The notes under the pieces were generated by a model. That model searched no databases, had not been told where the DNA came from, and worked only from the letters and a program-made list of their open reading frames with translations. This document shows positions 8,078 to 16,424 of a DNA stretch of 57,470 bases, piece after piece; the stretch's first letter is position 1, and every line of letters starts with the position of its first letter. The translations under genes and the position numbers were made by a program. Source of the stretch: Candidatus Magnetominusculus xianensis (GTDB lineage Bacteria > Nitrospirota > Thermodesulfovibrionia > Thermodesulfovibrionales > Magnetobacteriaceae); assembly GCA_001541255.1 (NCBI GenBank), contig LNQR01000117.1:1-57470 (forward strand), written 5' to 3'.

Positions 8078-9205
8078 TTAATAAATAAAGAAATATGCAA
8101 TGCCTAAAATTACATATAGTGCCAGCAGTTGTACCCCTTCCATCCAATGTGTCTGTCCGTCAGCGGAGATAAAATTGACCAACAGCACGGAGAACACTAT
8201 GGATAGGGTCTCAAGGGCAGTAAAAGACAAATCCATTGGGGCAGGACCAATGAAGTAGCTTAGAAACACCATGATAGGAGCCAGGAACATGGCTACCTGA
8301 GAGCTGGAGCCAATAGCTATCGAGACCGAAACGTCCATTTTATTCTTGAGCGCCATAAAGATTGCTGTGCTGTGTTCGGCAGCATTACCAACCAGCGCCA
8401 CAACTATAACTCCAACAAATACCTCGTTCATCCCTAGCGACTTAGTTGCCGATTCAAGAGATTTAACTAAAAATTCACTCATAAAGCTTATACCAACCGT
8501 TGCCGCCAGAAGTACGGACAGGGACTTACCGGTACTCCAGCCCTCTGCCCCTTTGTGGCCCTCTGCCTCTTCATCGGCAGCTCCGTACAAGTGTTTGTGG
8601 CTTTTTAGTGAAAACACAAGGCTGAACACATAGGTAGTAAATAGTACTATCGCAATGGCCAGGCTTATTGTGTTGTTCAGGCCATCTATAGCTGCGTTGG
8701 TTATCGATTGGTTTTTTAACAGCGAATGGATAACGGCTGGAACCACGAGGCCGGAAGTGCTGAGAATCAGCATCGTAGAGTTTAGATTAGCTGCCGTTGC
8801 ATTGAATTTCAAAGATTTCTGTTTTAGCCCTCCGGCAAGGAAACTAAGTCCGAGGACAAGCAATATATTGCCGATTATCGAACCCGTTATCGATGCCTTG
8901 ACAACACTAAACATCCCCTCTTTAATCGCAATGATTGCGATAATCAGCTCTGCGGCGTTTCCAAATGTTGCATTGAGAAATCCACCTAACCCCGGGCCGA
9001 GCTTTTCAGTCAGATGTTCGGTTGCCTTGCCCATAATTGCAGCCAGGGGTATAATGGAAATTGCCGATGCAGCAAAAATATATGTCCCGCTGCCGTGTGT
9101 AAGCTCAAGATACACCGCAACGGGGACGAAAATTAACAGGTAGTCCAGCAAACCTATTTCGATCTTTCCCAGTCCCTTTAAATTTAAAACCATTTCAGCA
9201 TCCAC
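8078..9205 (-). CDS. cax: Calcium/proton antiporter (CAX family)
   Basis: 375 residues, about eleven membrane spans. Both signature repeats of the CaCA superfamily CAX branch are present: GNAAELIIAIIAIKEG in the first half and VGNAAEHSTAIFMALKNK in the second. An acidic stretch DEEAEG lies in the central cytosolic loop. It exports Ca2+ using the proton gradient or loads it into a compartment. The start overlaps the end of the upstream exchanger gene by 22 bases. The second gene of the operon. Confidence 0.88.
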   Translation of the reverse strand: MDAEMVLNLKGLGKIEIGLLDYLLIFVPVAVYLELTHGSGTYIFAASAISIIPLAAIMGKATEHLTEKLGPGLGGFLNATFGNAAELIIAIIAIKEGMFSVVKASITGSIIGNILLVLGLSFLAGGLKQKSLKFNATAANLNSTMLILSTSGLVVPAVIHSLLKNQSITNAAIDGLNNTISLAIAIVLFTTYVFSLVFSLKSHKHLYGAADEEAEGHKGAEGWSTGKSLSVLLAATVGISFMSEFLVKSLESATKSLGMNEVFVGVIVVALVGNAAEHSTAIFMALKNKMDVSVSIAIGSSSQVAMFLAPIMVFLSYFIGPAPMDLSFTALETLSIVFSVLLVNFISADGQTHWMEGVQLLALYVILGIAYFFIY

Positions 9206-10158
9206 CCAAGATAAAAAACATAGATTAGTAAAAACATAGCACCCTCATACTTTGACGGCTTCTTGTCGATAACGACAAAGGTAAAGATGATGGCGGCGAA
9301 TGCCATCATCGGCAATCCCTTAGTTATAGTATCTTCAGCTACTAAAAGCACGCCGGGCTTGGGCGTAAAATAGCTGAACAGCGAGGCCACTCCGATTACT
9401 GAGAAAAAGTTAAAAATCCCCGAACCAACAATATTTCCAAGTGCAATATCCAGCTTACCCTTTCTTGCATACTTAAAGGAAATCATAAGTTCCGGCAAAG
9501 AGGAGGCAATGGCAACGGCCGTACCGGCTATGACACCTTGATTAATGTGATATATTTCAGCTATTTCATTGATATAATCGACAGTCCACTCGCCGCCAAA
9601 GTACAGCATCACGGCGCTGATGGCAAGCAGGACGTATGTAAACGCAGTTGCAGGGGCGGCCTCACCCTCATTCTCTTTTTCACCCTCCTGCTCAGAGTCG
9701 GTTTTTCTCGTAAACACCGACCAGATATATATAGCCGCACCGAAGAGAGAAAGGACTCCGTCGGCTGCTTCATAGTGACCATCATGGGTCATAAAGATAA
9801 AAAGGGCAGTGGCAGAGATATATAACGGGATATCCAGGCTGATAAGATTGATTTTTACATATTCGCCTTTAAAGAATAAAAAGGCTACCCCGAGTACTAA
9901 AAAAGTGTTAGTTATATTTGAGCCTATGACGCTGCCAGCAACGATTTCTGTCGTTCCCTTCATAACAGCAAATATTGATGCTATCATCTCGGGCAGGCAC
10001 GTGCCTATTGATATTATTACAGCCCCGATAATAAATCCTGGGAGTTTAAGGGTTTTGCCTATGCGTTCGGCGCAATATGTAAACTTATCTGCCCCAAATA
10101 TTAAAAGGGCAATCCCTACGGACAGCATAAAAAAAACGGCGGCGACACTATGACCCAT
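9184..10158 (-). CDS. Sodium/calcium exchanger family protein (YrbG-like)
   Basis: 324 residues, about ten membrane spans with the two inverted alpha repeats of the CaCA family: SIGTCLPEMIASIFA with GSNITNTFLVLG in the N half, and ASSLPELMISF with GNIVGSGIFNFFSVIG in the C half. The Pro-Glu in each repeat is the ion-binding position. The central loop is acidic and Glu-rich. It is the first gene of the minus-strand operon; the promoter must lie in 10159-10374. Two different Ca2+ exchangers in a row are unusual and set the theme of the operon. Confidence 0.88.
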   Translation of the reverse strand: MGHSVAAVFFMLSVGIALLIFGADKFTYCAERIGKTLKLPGFIIGAVIISIGTCLPEMIASIFAVMKGTTEIVAGSVIGSNITNTFLVLGVAFLFFKGEYVKINLISLDIPLYISATALFIFMTHDGHYEAADGVLSLFGAAIYIWSVFTRKTDSEQEGEKENEGEAAPATAFTYVLLAISAVMLYFGGEWTVDYINEIAEIYHINQGVIAGTAVAIASSLPELMISFKYARKGKLDIALGNIVGSGIFNFFSVIGVASLFSYFTPKPGVLLVAEDTITKGLPMMAFAAIIFTFVVIDKKPSKYEGAMFLLIYVFYLGWMLKWF

Positions 10159-10374
10159 TTATGAAGTCCTCATGAAGTACGGCTTTGCTGTGTTCAACCA
10201 TAGCAGTACTATAACAAATCGTAACGTTCAAAATAAAGTGTTTGCCCTGGGTGCAATTCGCAATGTGGAAAAAAGTTGACACATATGTTATCATTAACAG
10301 CGAAACCATTACAGGGGTCGGTCATAATATGCAAACATCGCTTCAGTAACAGACAGCAGCCAGAGAGGGCAGCA
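10159..10374. promoter_or_regulatory. Divergent promoter region
   Basis: 216 bases between the exchanger gene (leftward) and the symporter gene (rightward), so it must hold promoters for both. I see no clear -35/-10 pair; a lone TTGACA lies at 10276. TTTGCCCTGGG at 10249-10259 resembles the end of the MITE-like element at 26888-27123. Confidence 0.35.
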
Positions 10375-11667
10375 GTGAATTATAGAGTTATATTTAATTC
10401 CAGAAAGCTTGAGGCATTAATGCCGGTGATAGCCATAACCTTTCTTTTTTCAGGCATAATGGCAGCAAAATTATCACAAACCTTAAGTAATTATGTTGCA
10501 TCAGGGCTTTCCTCGCTTATCGGTTGTTACAAGTATGCTTCCCCTTTAGTCATTTTTCTCGTTTTGACCTATTCTCTGTCTTTTATTTTGAAAGAGAGCA
10601 GGGGGGCGTTTGCTGCGCGGTCGATTTTGTTTTTTTTAAAGACCAGGGTGCTGGCCTGCATTTGGGCGGTAGTGTTCACTTCTCTTTGCCTGAGACTATC
10701 GTTTTTTCCGCAGGCGTTTAATGGCTCATTCAATGAATTCAGAGGGTCGGTCATTACGATGATAATGTCATTGGCGCAAAATTCATTTTCATATGCTATA
10801 GCATTGGCAGTTGTGGTTTCTTTGTTGTCAAGCAAGTTTCCTTTAATCTTCAAGATAGTCAGCGTTCCCACCAGATTGATTGAGAAATTTGGCGATATAC
10901 TATTTCCGCTAATACCGGTTTTCATGTTTATGGTTGGGGTTTACATCTATTACCTTCCTGCCGAGGTAAACAATATTATGATGAAAGAAGGTGCAAACGC
11001 TTTAGATTTCAGCAAGTTTAAAGTTTTTGGCATGTCGCTTGCGGTTGACAGTGCGGGGGGATTGTTCGGTATTTATATCGCTATATCAATGCTGGTTGGC
11101 ATCGCTACATTGCTGTGGCATTTTGGATTTGTCTTATTTATAAGGAAGGCCGTAAGCGGGTTTTCCATTAAGCACTATTTTTCAAATTACTGGATACAGA
11201 TGTTTCCTTTTTTGTTTGCCACAGCCTCAGAGTCATTGTCCATGCCTCTGAATCTTGTTTTGGTTAATAAGCATTTTCCTGATATTAATAAAATGGTAAA
11301 AGACTTCACCGTTTCCATTGGGAGTTATATAGGTATTAACGGAACTTCGATATGTGTGTTTGTGATGGCTGCGTTTGTGGCGAAATTAGTCGGGGTTGAG
11401 CTTTCTTTTGTTGAGCTTTTGATGAGCATCCCTATAGTTATTATAATCGGGCTTGGGGTGCCAGGCATTCCGGGGGAGCTGCTGCTTTTTGGCGCTCCGC
11501 TTGCGGCTTTTTACAATCTGCCGCCTTCTGTCTCTACCGTTTTTATAACTATCTTCGTGGGATTGCAGTTAGGGCTGCCGGATTCGTTCCGTTCGGGGGT
11601 CAATTCCACGGACAACAGCTTGGTTTGCATATATCTGAACTCGGAATATAAAGAAAAAAATATATAA
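10375..11667 (+). CDS. Dicarboxylate/amino acid:cation symporter (DAACS family)
   Basis: 430 residues from the GTG at 10375, chosen because GAGAGG lies 5-10 bases upstream and the protein then begins just before the first membrane span; a longer frame from 10276 adds 33 residues with no site. Late motifs match the GltP/DctA fold: GINGTSICVFVMAAF (the NMDGT-type span), GVPGIPGELLLFG (hairpin HP2) and LPDSFRSGVNSTDNSL (DRFRTMVNVTGD-type span with the binding Asp/Asn). The first half is diverged from characterised members, so the substrate is unclear. Monocistronic; a tRNA gene on the other strand follows. Confidence 0.75.
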   Translation: MNYRVIFNSRKLEALMPVIAITFLFSGIMAAKLSQTLSNYVASGLSSLIGCYKYASPLVIFLVLTYSLSFILKESRGAFAARSILFFLKTRVLACIWAVVFTSLCLRLSFFPQAFNGSFNEFRGSVITMIMSLAQNSFSYAIALAVVVSLLSSKFPLIFKIVSVPTRLIEKFGDILFPLIPVFMFMVGVYIYYLPAEVNNIMMKEGANALDFSKFKVFGMSLAVDSAGGLFGIYIAISMLVGIATLLWHFGFVLFIRKAVSGFSIKHYFSNYWIQMFPFLFATASESLSMPLNLVLVNKHFPDINKMVKDFTVSIGSYIGINGTSICVFVMAAFVAKLVGVELSFVELLMSIPIVIIIGLGVPGIPGELLLFGAPLAAFYNLPPSVSTVFITIFVGLQLGLPDSFRSGVNSTDNSLVCIYLNSEYKEKNI

Positions 11668-11672
11668 TTAAG

Positions 11673-11740
<68 letters not shown>

Positions 11741-11763
<23 letters not shown>

Positions 11764-12229
11764 GTAGTTCTGCAAAAAAATCCTTCAAAAGCCCGGCGCA
11801 CTCACCCTCAAGCACACCCCTTGTGACCTCTGCCCGATGGTTCAGGCGCTCATCCGTACACAGCGCAAACAGACTCCCTGCTGCCCCACCCTTTACATCG
11901 GCACATCCATATACTACACGACTGAGCCTCGCATTTACAATCGCCCCGGCGCACATTATACACGGCTCCTTTGTCACATACAGGGTCATGCCGCTGAGCC
12001 TCCAGCCTTCAGCACTCCGTGCAGCCGCCATTCGTATTGCCGTCAGCTCGGCATGTGCCGTCGGATCATGCAGCCGCTCCTTTTCATTACACGCACTGGC
12101 GACTATCTGCCCTTTGGCGTCTACAATTACCGCCCCTACTGGTACCTCACCAGCCGAAAATGCCTTCAGTGCCTCTTTCAGTGCACATTCCATAAAATAT
12201 TTGTCCGATTCTGCCGCTAAATCATCCAT
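11741..12229 (-). CDS. tadA: tRNA-specific adenosine deaminase
   Basis: 162 residues. It converts A34 to inosine in tRNA-Arg(ACG). The zinc site is complete: HAE near residue 59 (His ligand, catalytic Glu) and PCIMC near 88-92 (two Cys ligands). Length fits the family. The last seven codons and the stop lie inside the 5' end of the tRNA-Ser gene on the same strand, so the C-terminal residues after FFAELRR are dictated by tRNA sequence. A single transcript could carry both. Confidence 0.93.
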
Positions 12230-12302
12230 ACGGTCAGATTATACACGAAATTATAAATTAAATCACTTGAAATTATTTATGTTGTTCATTTATACTTGTA
12301 CT

Positions 12303-12330
12303 TTGATAAAGAGACGGGCAGTGATATAAT
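12303..12330 (+). promoter_or_regulatory. Sigma-70-type promoter of nifJ
   Basis: TTGATA (12303-12308), 16-base spacer, TATAAT (12325-12330). It is placed about 55 bases before the nifJ ATG, leaving a leader of roughly 45 bases with GGAGGG at its end. Confidence 0.7.
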
Positions 12331-12383
12331 TTGACGGTTATCGTGTCAAATATAACTATTCAATCAAACTAACGGAGGGTATC

Positions 12384-15300
12384 ATGAGCAGAAAAATGGT
12401 AATAATGGATGGCTGCGGTGCGTGCGCGCATGTCGTTCACGCAACAAGCGAGATCATAACGATCTACCCGATAACGCCATCGAGTCCGATTGCCGAGCAC
12501 TGCGACGCTAAAAGCGCCGCTGGCAAAGTCAACATCTGGGGTAATGTTCCAAAGGTAGGTATGATGCAGTCAGAGGCCGGAGTTGCCGGTGCCGTACACG
12601 GCTCGCTGGCTGCCGGTGCTCTTGCCACGACTATTTCTGCATCACAGGGACTATTGTTAATCGTCCCCAATATGTACAAAATTGCGGGTGAATTAACCCC
12701 CACCGTATTCAGCATCACTGCCCGTTCGCTGGCCGCACAGGGTCTGTCGATATTTGGTGACCACAGCGACGTTATGGGCGCAAGATCAACCGGATTTGCA
12801 ATGATTTGTTCAAAGAGCGTGCAGGAGGCAATGGACTTTGCGCTGATAGCCCAGGCCGCCACTCTTGAGTCACGCATACCGTTTATGCACTTCTTCGACG
12901 GCTTCAGAACCTCTCACGAAGAGGCCAAAATTGAAGAGCTGACCTTTGACGACATGAGGGCGATGATTAACAACGACCATATCTTTGCCCATAGGTCAAG
13001 GGGACTCTCACCAGACAATCCCACAATGCGTGGTACGGCACAGAACCCTGATGTATATTTCCAGGGCCGTGAGACAGTAAATAAATACTACAATGCAGTC
13101 CCAGGCATAGTGCAAAAGGCAATGGACAAGTTCGCCGGTCTGGTCAACCGCCAGTATAAACTCTTCGATTACTACGGGGCGCCGGATGCAGAGCGCGTAG
13201 CCGTTATTCTTGGTTCAGCGGGCGACGTGATGTTAAGCACGATAAATTATCTCAACGCAAAGGGCGAAAAACTTGGTCTTATCCAGGTCAGACTCTACAG
13301 GCCATTCGACACGGCAGCCCTGGCCTCAGCGCTTCCTTCTACAGTTAAGGCTATTGCTGTATTAGACCGCACAAAAGAGCCGGGCGCGGTAGGTGAGCCT
13401 CTGTACATAGACGTAAGGACAGCCATTGGCGAGGCAATGGAGCTTGGCATAGGCAATATAAAGAGCTGGCCAAAGATAGTCGGTGGTCGCTACGGTCTCG
13501 GCTCTAAAGACTTTACCCCCGGCATGGCAAAGGCCGTATATGACAACCTCTCGGAGGGCAAGCCGAAAAACCACTTCACTGTCGGTATTGACGACGACGT
13601 AACTCACACAAGCCTTAAATTCGACAAAGGCTTAAACATTGAAGGTAAGGACGTATTCCGCGCAATGTTCTACGGACTTGGCGCTGATGGTACGGTTGGA
13701 GCTAACAAGAATACAATTAAAATCATAGGCGGCGAGACAGAAAACTACGCTCAGGGATATTTTGTCTATGACTCAAAGAAATCAGGGTCGATTACCACGA
13801 GCCACGTGCGTTTTGGTAAAGAGCAGATATCTAATCCATATCTCATCTCCCAGGCACAGTTCATCGCCTGCCACAATACCTCGTTCCTCGAGAAATACGA
13901 CATGCTGGCAAATGCCGAAGAGGGCGCCATATTCCTGCTCACCACGTCAGACACCAAAGACACCGTGTGGGATAATCTGCCTATCGAGGTGCAGGAGAGC
14001 CTGATTGCCAAGAAGATGAAGTTTTATATAATAGATGCTATAGCCTTAGCGGAAGAACTAGGACTTGGCTCAAGAATCAACATGATAATGCAGACCGCGT
14101 TTTTTGTCATCTCTAACGTCATCCCTAAAGACGAGGCGATTAACGCAATCAAGGCAGAAATCAAGAAGACATACTATAAAAAGGGCGACAAGGTCCTCGA
14201 TATGAACTATGCAGCCGTTGATGTAGCGCTGAAAAATATCGTTGAGGTCCCAATCCCGGCAACTGCAACCAGCAAGCTGACTATGCGCAAGGCAGTCTCT
14301 GACGATGCCCCAGACTTTGTAAAGAATGTAACGGCAACAATAATAAAGGGCAAGGGCGATACTCTTCCTGTCTCAGCCATTCCTGACGATGGCGTCTGGC
14401 CGACTGCCACTACTCAGTATGAAAAACGTGCCATTGCTGTAAATATACCGATTTGGGAGTCTGATGCATGTATCCAATGTGCTACATGTTCCTTCGTATG
14501 TCCTCACGGTTCAATAAGAGTTAAGGCATATAACGAATCTGATTTGGCCAACGCACCAGCAGGCTTTAAATCAGTCAAGGCAACTGGTAAGGAGTTCGAG
14601 GGTATGAAGTTCACGGTTCAGGTTGCCCCTGAGGATTGCGTAGGGTGCGGCTCATGTGTTGAAGCATGTCCCGGGCGCAAAAAGGACGCTGCTGGAAAGA
14701 GAACGGAAACTCGGGCAATCAACATGACAACGCTTACTGGGGTTCGTGCTGCCGAGGCTGAAAACTATAAGTTTTTCTTATCGATTCCAGAGTTAGACCA
14801 GTCCAAGGTTAAACTTACGACGGTCAAAGGGACACAGCTGGTAAGGCCTCTGTTTGAGTACTCCGGTGCATGTTCCGGCTGCGGCGAGACTCCATATATA
14901 AAACTCCTCACCCAGTTGTTTGGTGACCGCCTCTACATTGGAAATGCAACCGGTTGTTCATCTATTTACGGTGGTAATCTTCCCACAACGCCATACGCAA
15001 AAAGATCAGACGGCAGAGGCCCGACGTGGGCAAACTCACTGTTTGAGGACAACGCCGAGTTCGCACTTGGTATGAGGCAGACGGTAGATTATTTCGCAAA
15101 GCAGGCAAGAGAGCTGCTTGACCGCATTGCCCCATCATACTCCGGCGCAAAGGGGCTGTTAGATGAGCTTAAGAATGCCGATCAGTCCCATCAGGAGGCC
15201 ATAGAAAAACAGCGCGGCAGGGTCGATGAACTGCTTAAACTGATTGCAAATGACAACTCAGACGACGCGAAGATGCTTAAATCATGCGCAAACTATCTCG

Positions 15301-15962
15301 TGAAGAAGTCCGTATGGGCACTTGGCGGCGACGGTTGGGGGTATGACATAGGATACGGCGGAGTTGACCAGGTGCTGGCCTCCGGCGAAAACATCAATAT
15401 AATGATAATGGACACCGAGGTGTATTCAAACACGGGCGGGCAGATGTCAAAGGCAACCCAAAGGGGCGCAACGGCACAGTTCGCAGCCGCCGGTAAGTCA
15501 ACCGCCAAGAAACAGATAGGTCTGATAATGGCGACCTACGGCAATGTATACGTAGCTCAGACATGTTTTGGAGCTAATCCTTCGCAGATAATAAAGGCAA
15601 TGCTTGAGGCGGAGGCGCACGACGGTCCATCGTTAATAATTGCCTATTCACCGTGTATAGCGCACGGCGTTAATCTAACCAAGGCTGTAGATCAGATGAA
15701 AGAAGCTGTTGCCTGCGGTTACTGGCCGATTTACAGGTACAATCCGGCTCTTGAGGCAGAGGGCAAAAGCCCGATGCAGTTAGACTGCAAGGAGCCAAGT
15801 TTCAACATAGCCGACTATGCCTACTCGCAGACACGCTATATGTCTCTGAAGTCCTCGAACCCGGAAAGGGCAGCAATGCTCATGAAGGAAAACGAAGCAG
15901 ATGCCAGGAGAAGATGGGAAATGCTGAAACACTGGGCGAACTGGGTACCAGCAAAACAGTAA
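12384..15962 (+). CDS. nifJ: Pyruvate:ferredoxin (flavodoxin) oxidoreductase
   Basis: 1192 residues, the usual size of the single-chain homodimeric enzyme. It decarboxylates pyruvate to acetyl-CoA and CO2, reducing ferredoxin. Domain order is visible: the N-terminal domain I with YPITPSSPIAEH, a CoA-binding central part, two 4Fe-4S motifs (CIQCATCSFVCP and CVGCGSCVEACP) in the ferredoxin domain, then the TPP domain with CSGCGETPY (proximal cluster Cys), GGDGWGYDIGYGG and DTEVYSNTGGQ. GGAGGG lies upstream of the ATG. Monocistronic. It supplies acetyl-CoA and reduced ferredoxin and fits with the formate operon at 34232-40998. Confidence 0.97.
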   Translation: MSRKMVIMDGCGACAHVVHATSEIITIYPITPSSPIAEHCDAKSAAGKVNIWGNVPKVGMMQSEAGVAGAVHGSLAAGALATTISASQGLLLIVPNMYKIAGELTPTVFSITARSLAAQGLSIFGDHSDVMGARSTGFAMICSKSVQEAMDFALIAQAATLESRIPFMHFFDGFRTSHEEAKIEELTFDDMRAMINNDHIFAHRSRGLSPDNPTMRGTAQNPDVYFQGRETVNKYYNAVPGIVQKAMDKFAGLVNRQYKLFDYYGAPDAERVAVILGSAGDVMLSTINYLNAKGEKLGLIQVRLYRPFDTAALASALPSTVKAIAVLDRTKEPGAVGEPLYIDVRTAIGEAMELGIGNIKSWPKIVGGRYGLGSKDFTPGMAKAVYDNLSEGKPKNHFTVGIDDDVTHTSLKFDKGLNIEGKDVFRAMFYGLGADGTVGANKNTIKIIGGETENYAQGYFVYDSKKSGSITTSHVRFGKEQISNPYLISQAQFIACHNTSFLEKYDMLANAEEGAIFLLTTSDTKDTVWDNLPIEVQESLIAKKMKFYIIDAIALAEELGLGSRINMIMQTAFFVISNVIPKDEAINAIKAEIKKTYYKKGDKVLDMNYAAVDVALKNIVEVPIPATATSKLTMRKAVSDDAPDFVKNVTATIIKGKGDTLPVSAIPDDGVWPTATTQYEKRAIAVNIPIWESDACIQCATCSFVCPHGSIRVKAYNESDLANAPAGFKSVKATGKEFEGMKFTVQVAPEDCVGCGSCVEACPGRKKDAAGKRTETRAINMTTLTGVRAAEAENYKFFLSIPELDQSKVKLTTVKGTQLVRPLFEYSGACSGCGETPYIKLLTQLFGDRLYIGNATGCSSIYGGNLPTTPYAKRSDGRGPTWANSLFEDNAEFALGMRQTVDYFAKQARELLDRIAPSYSGAKGLLDELKNADQSHQEAIEKQRGRVDELLKLIANDNSDDAKMLKSCANYLVKKSVWALGGDGWGYDIGYGGVDQVLASGENINIMIMDTEVYSNTGGQMSKATQRGATAQFAAAGKSTAKKQIGLIMATYGNVYVAQTCFGANPSQIIKAMLEAEAHDGPSLIIAYSPCIAHGVNLTKAVDQMKEAVACGYWPIYRYNPALEAEGKSPMQLDCKEPSFNIADYAYSQTRYMSLKSSNPERAAMLMKENEADARRRWEMLKHWANWVPAKQ

Positions 15963-15983
15963 CATATAATTAACCATACCACG

Positions 15984-16012
15984 GGGACACTGACCTATAG
16001 GGTCTGTGTCCC
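15984..16012 (+). terminator. Terminator-like hairpin after nifJ
   Basis: Stem GGGACAC/GTGTCCC extended inward by GACC/GGTC around a TATAG loop, with a single T-T mismatch, followed by CAATTTT. It starts 22 bases past the nifJ stop. Confidence 0.55.
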
Positions 16013-16389
16013 AATTTTAAGGAGGTACTCAGTGGGTAACAAAGAGGTGTCTATGAAGGCATTCGTTAGGAATTGGCTATATAGAGTCTGTCCATAAACT
16101 ATCGATTTTCAGGTTTGTGATCATGAGGCAGCCACAACAGACCATTGTTTTTCCCTGAGTTCATCCTCTTGTCTTTAACAGACATGGACAGTAGCGCTTT
16201 TATCAAGATTTTAGACATGGGTATCCCTTTCATTCGTTTTTTTCTATCAAAAATACATTATATCATTGTAGTTGTGGTTGTATTTTTGATAGAAGAGTAT
16301 CAGTATAGTTTCAATGTTTTTACTCATCACTATATTCTTAAGCGACCTTTGAGTTATGCAGAATGTGTGAGCACATGACAGGATATGTT
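16013..16389. other. Gene-free stretch with debris
   Basis: No supported gene. A 14-codon frame with a good ribosome site (GGAGG at 16020-16024) soon stops. The segment near 16108-16122 matches, over 15 bases, the end of the sensor remnant at 199-213. A 15-bp perfect inverted repeat is listed separately. Confidence 0.35.
16243..16293. repeat. 15-bp perfect inverted repeat
   Basis: TCTATCAAAAATACA (16243-16257) and its reverse complement (16279-16293) with a 21-base loop. There is no U-tract on either strand, so it is not a standard terminator. It may be an attachment or protein-binding site, or a remnant of a small element. Confidence 0.5.
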
Positions 16390-16418
16390 TTGATATTTTA
16401 GACCGTTACAGTTATAAT
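16390..16418 (+). promoter_or_regulatory. Promoter placing +1 on the start codon
   Basis: TTGATA (16390-16395), 17-base spacer, TATAAT (16413-16418). The ATG of the next gene is at 16425, where transcription would begin, which implies a leaderless mRNA. Confidence 0.6.
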
Positions 16419-16424
16419 ACCGCT

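Noticed and set aside
10276..10374. Upstream extension of the symporter gene from TTG
   Set aside because: No ribosome site, basic non-membrane residues unlike the family; a GAGAGG-preceded GTG fits better.
16100..16125. Second copy of the Cache-sensor fragment
   Set aside because: Only 15 bases match (TTTTCAGGTTTGTGA) and no frame follows; may be chance or debris.
16145..16378. 77-codon plus-strand frame after nifJ
   Set aside because: Low-complexity hydrophobic sequence spanning the inverted repeat, no ribosome site.
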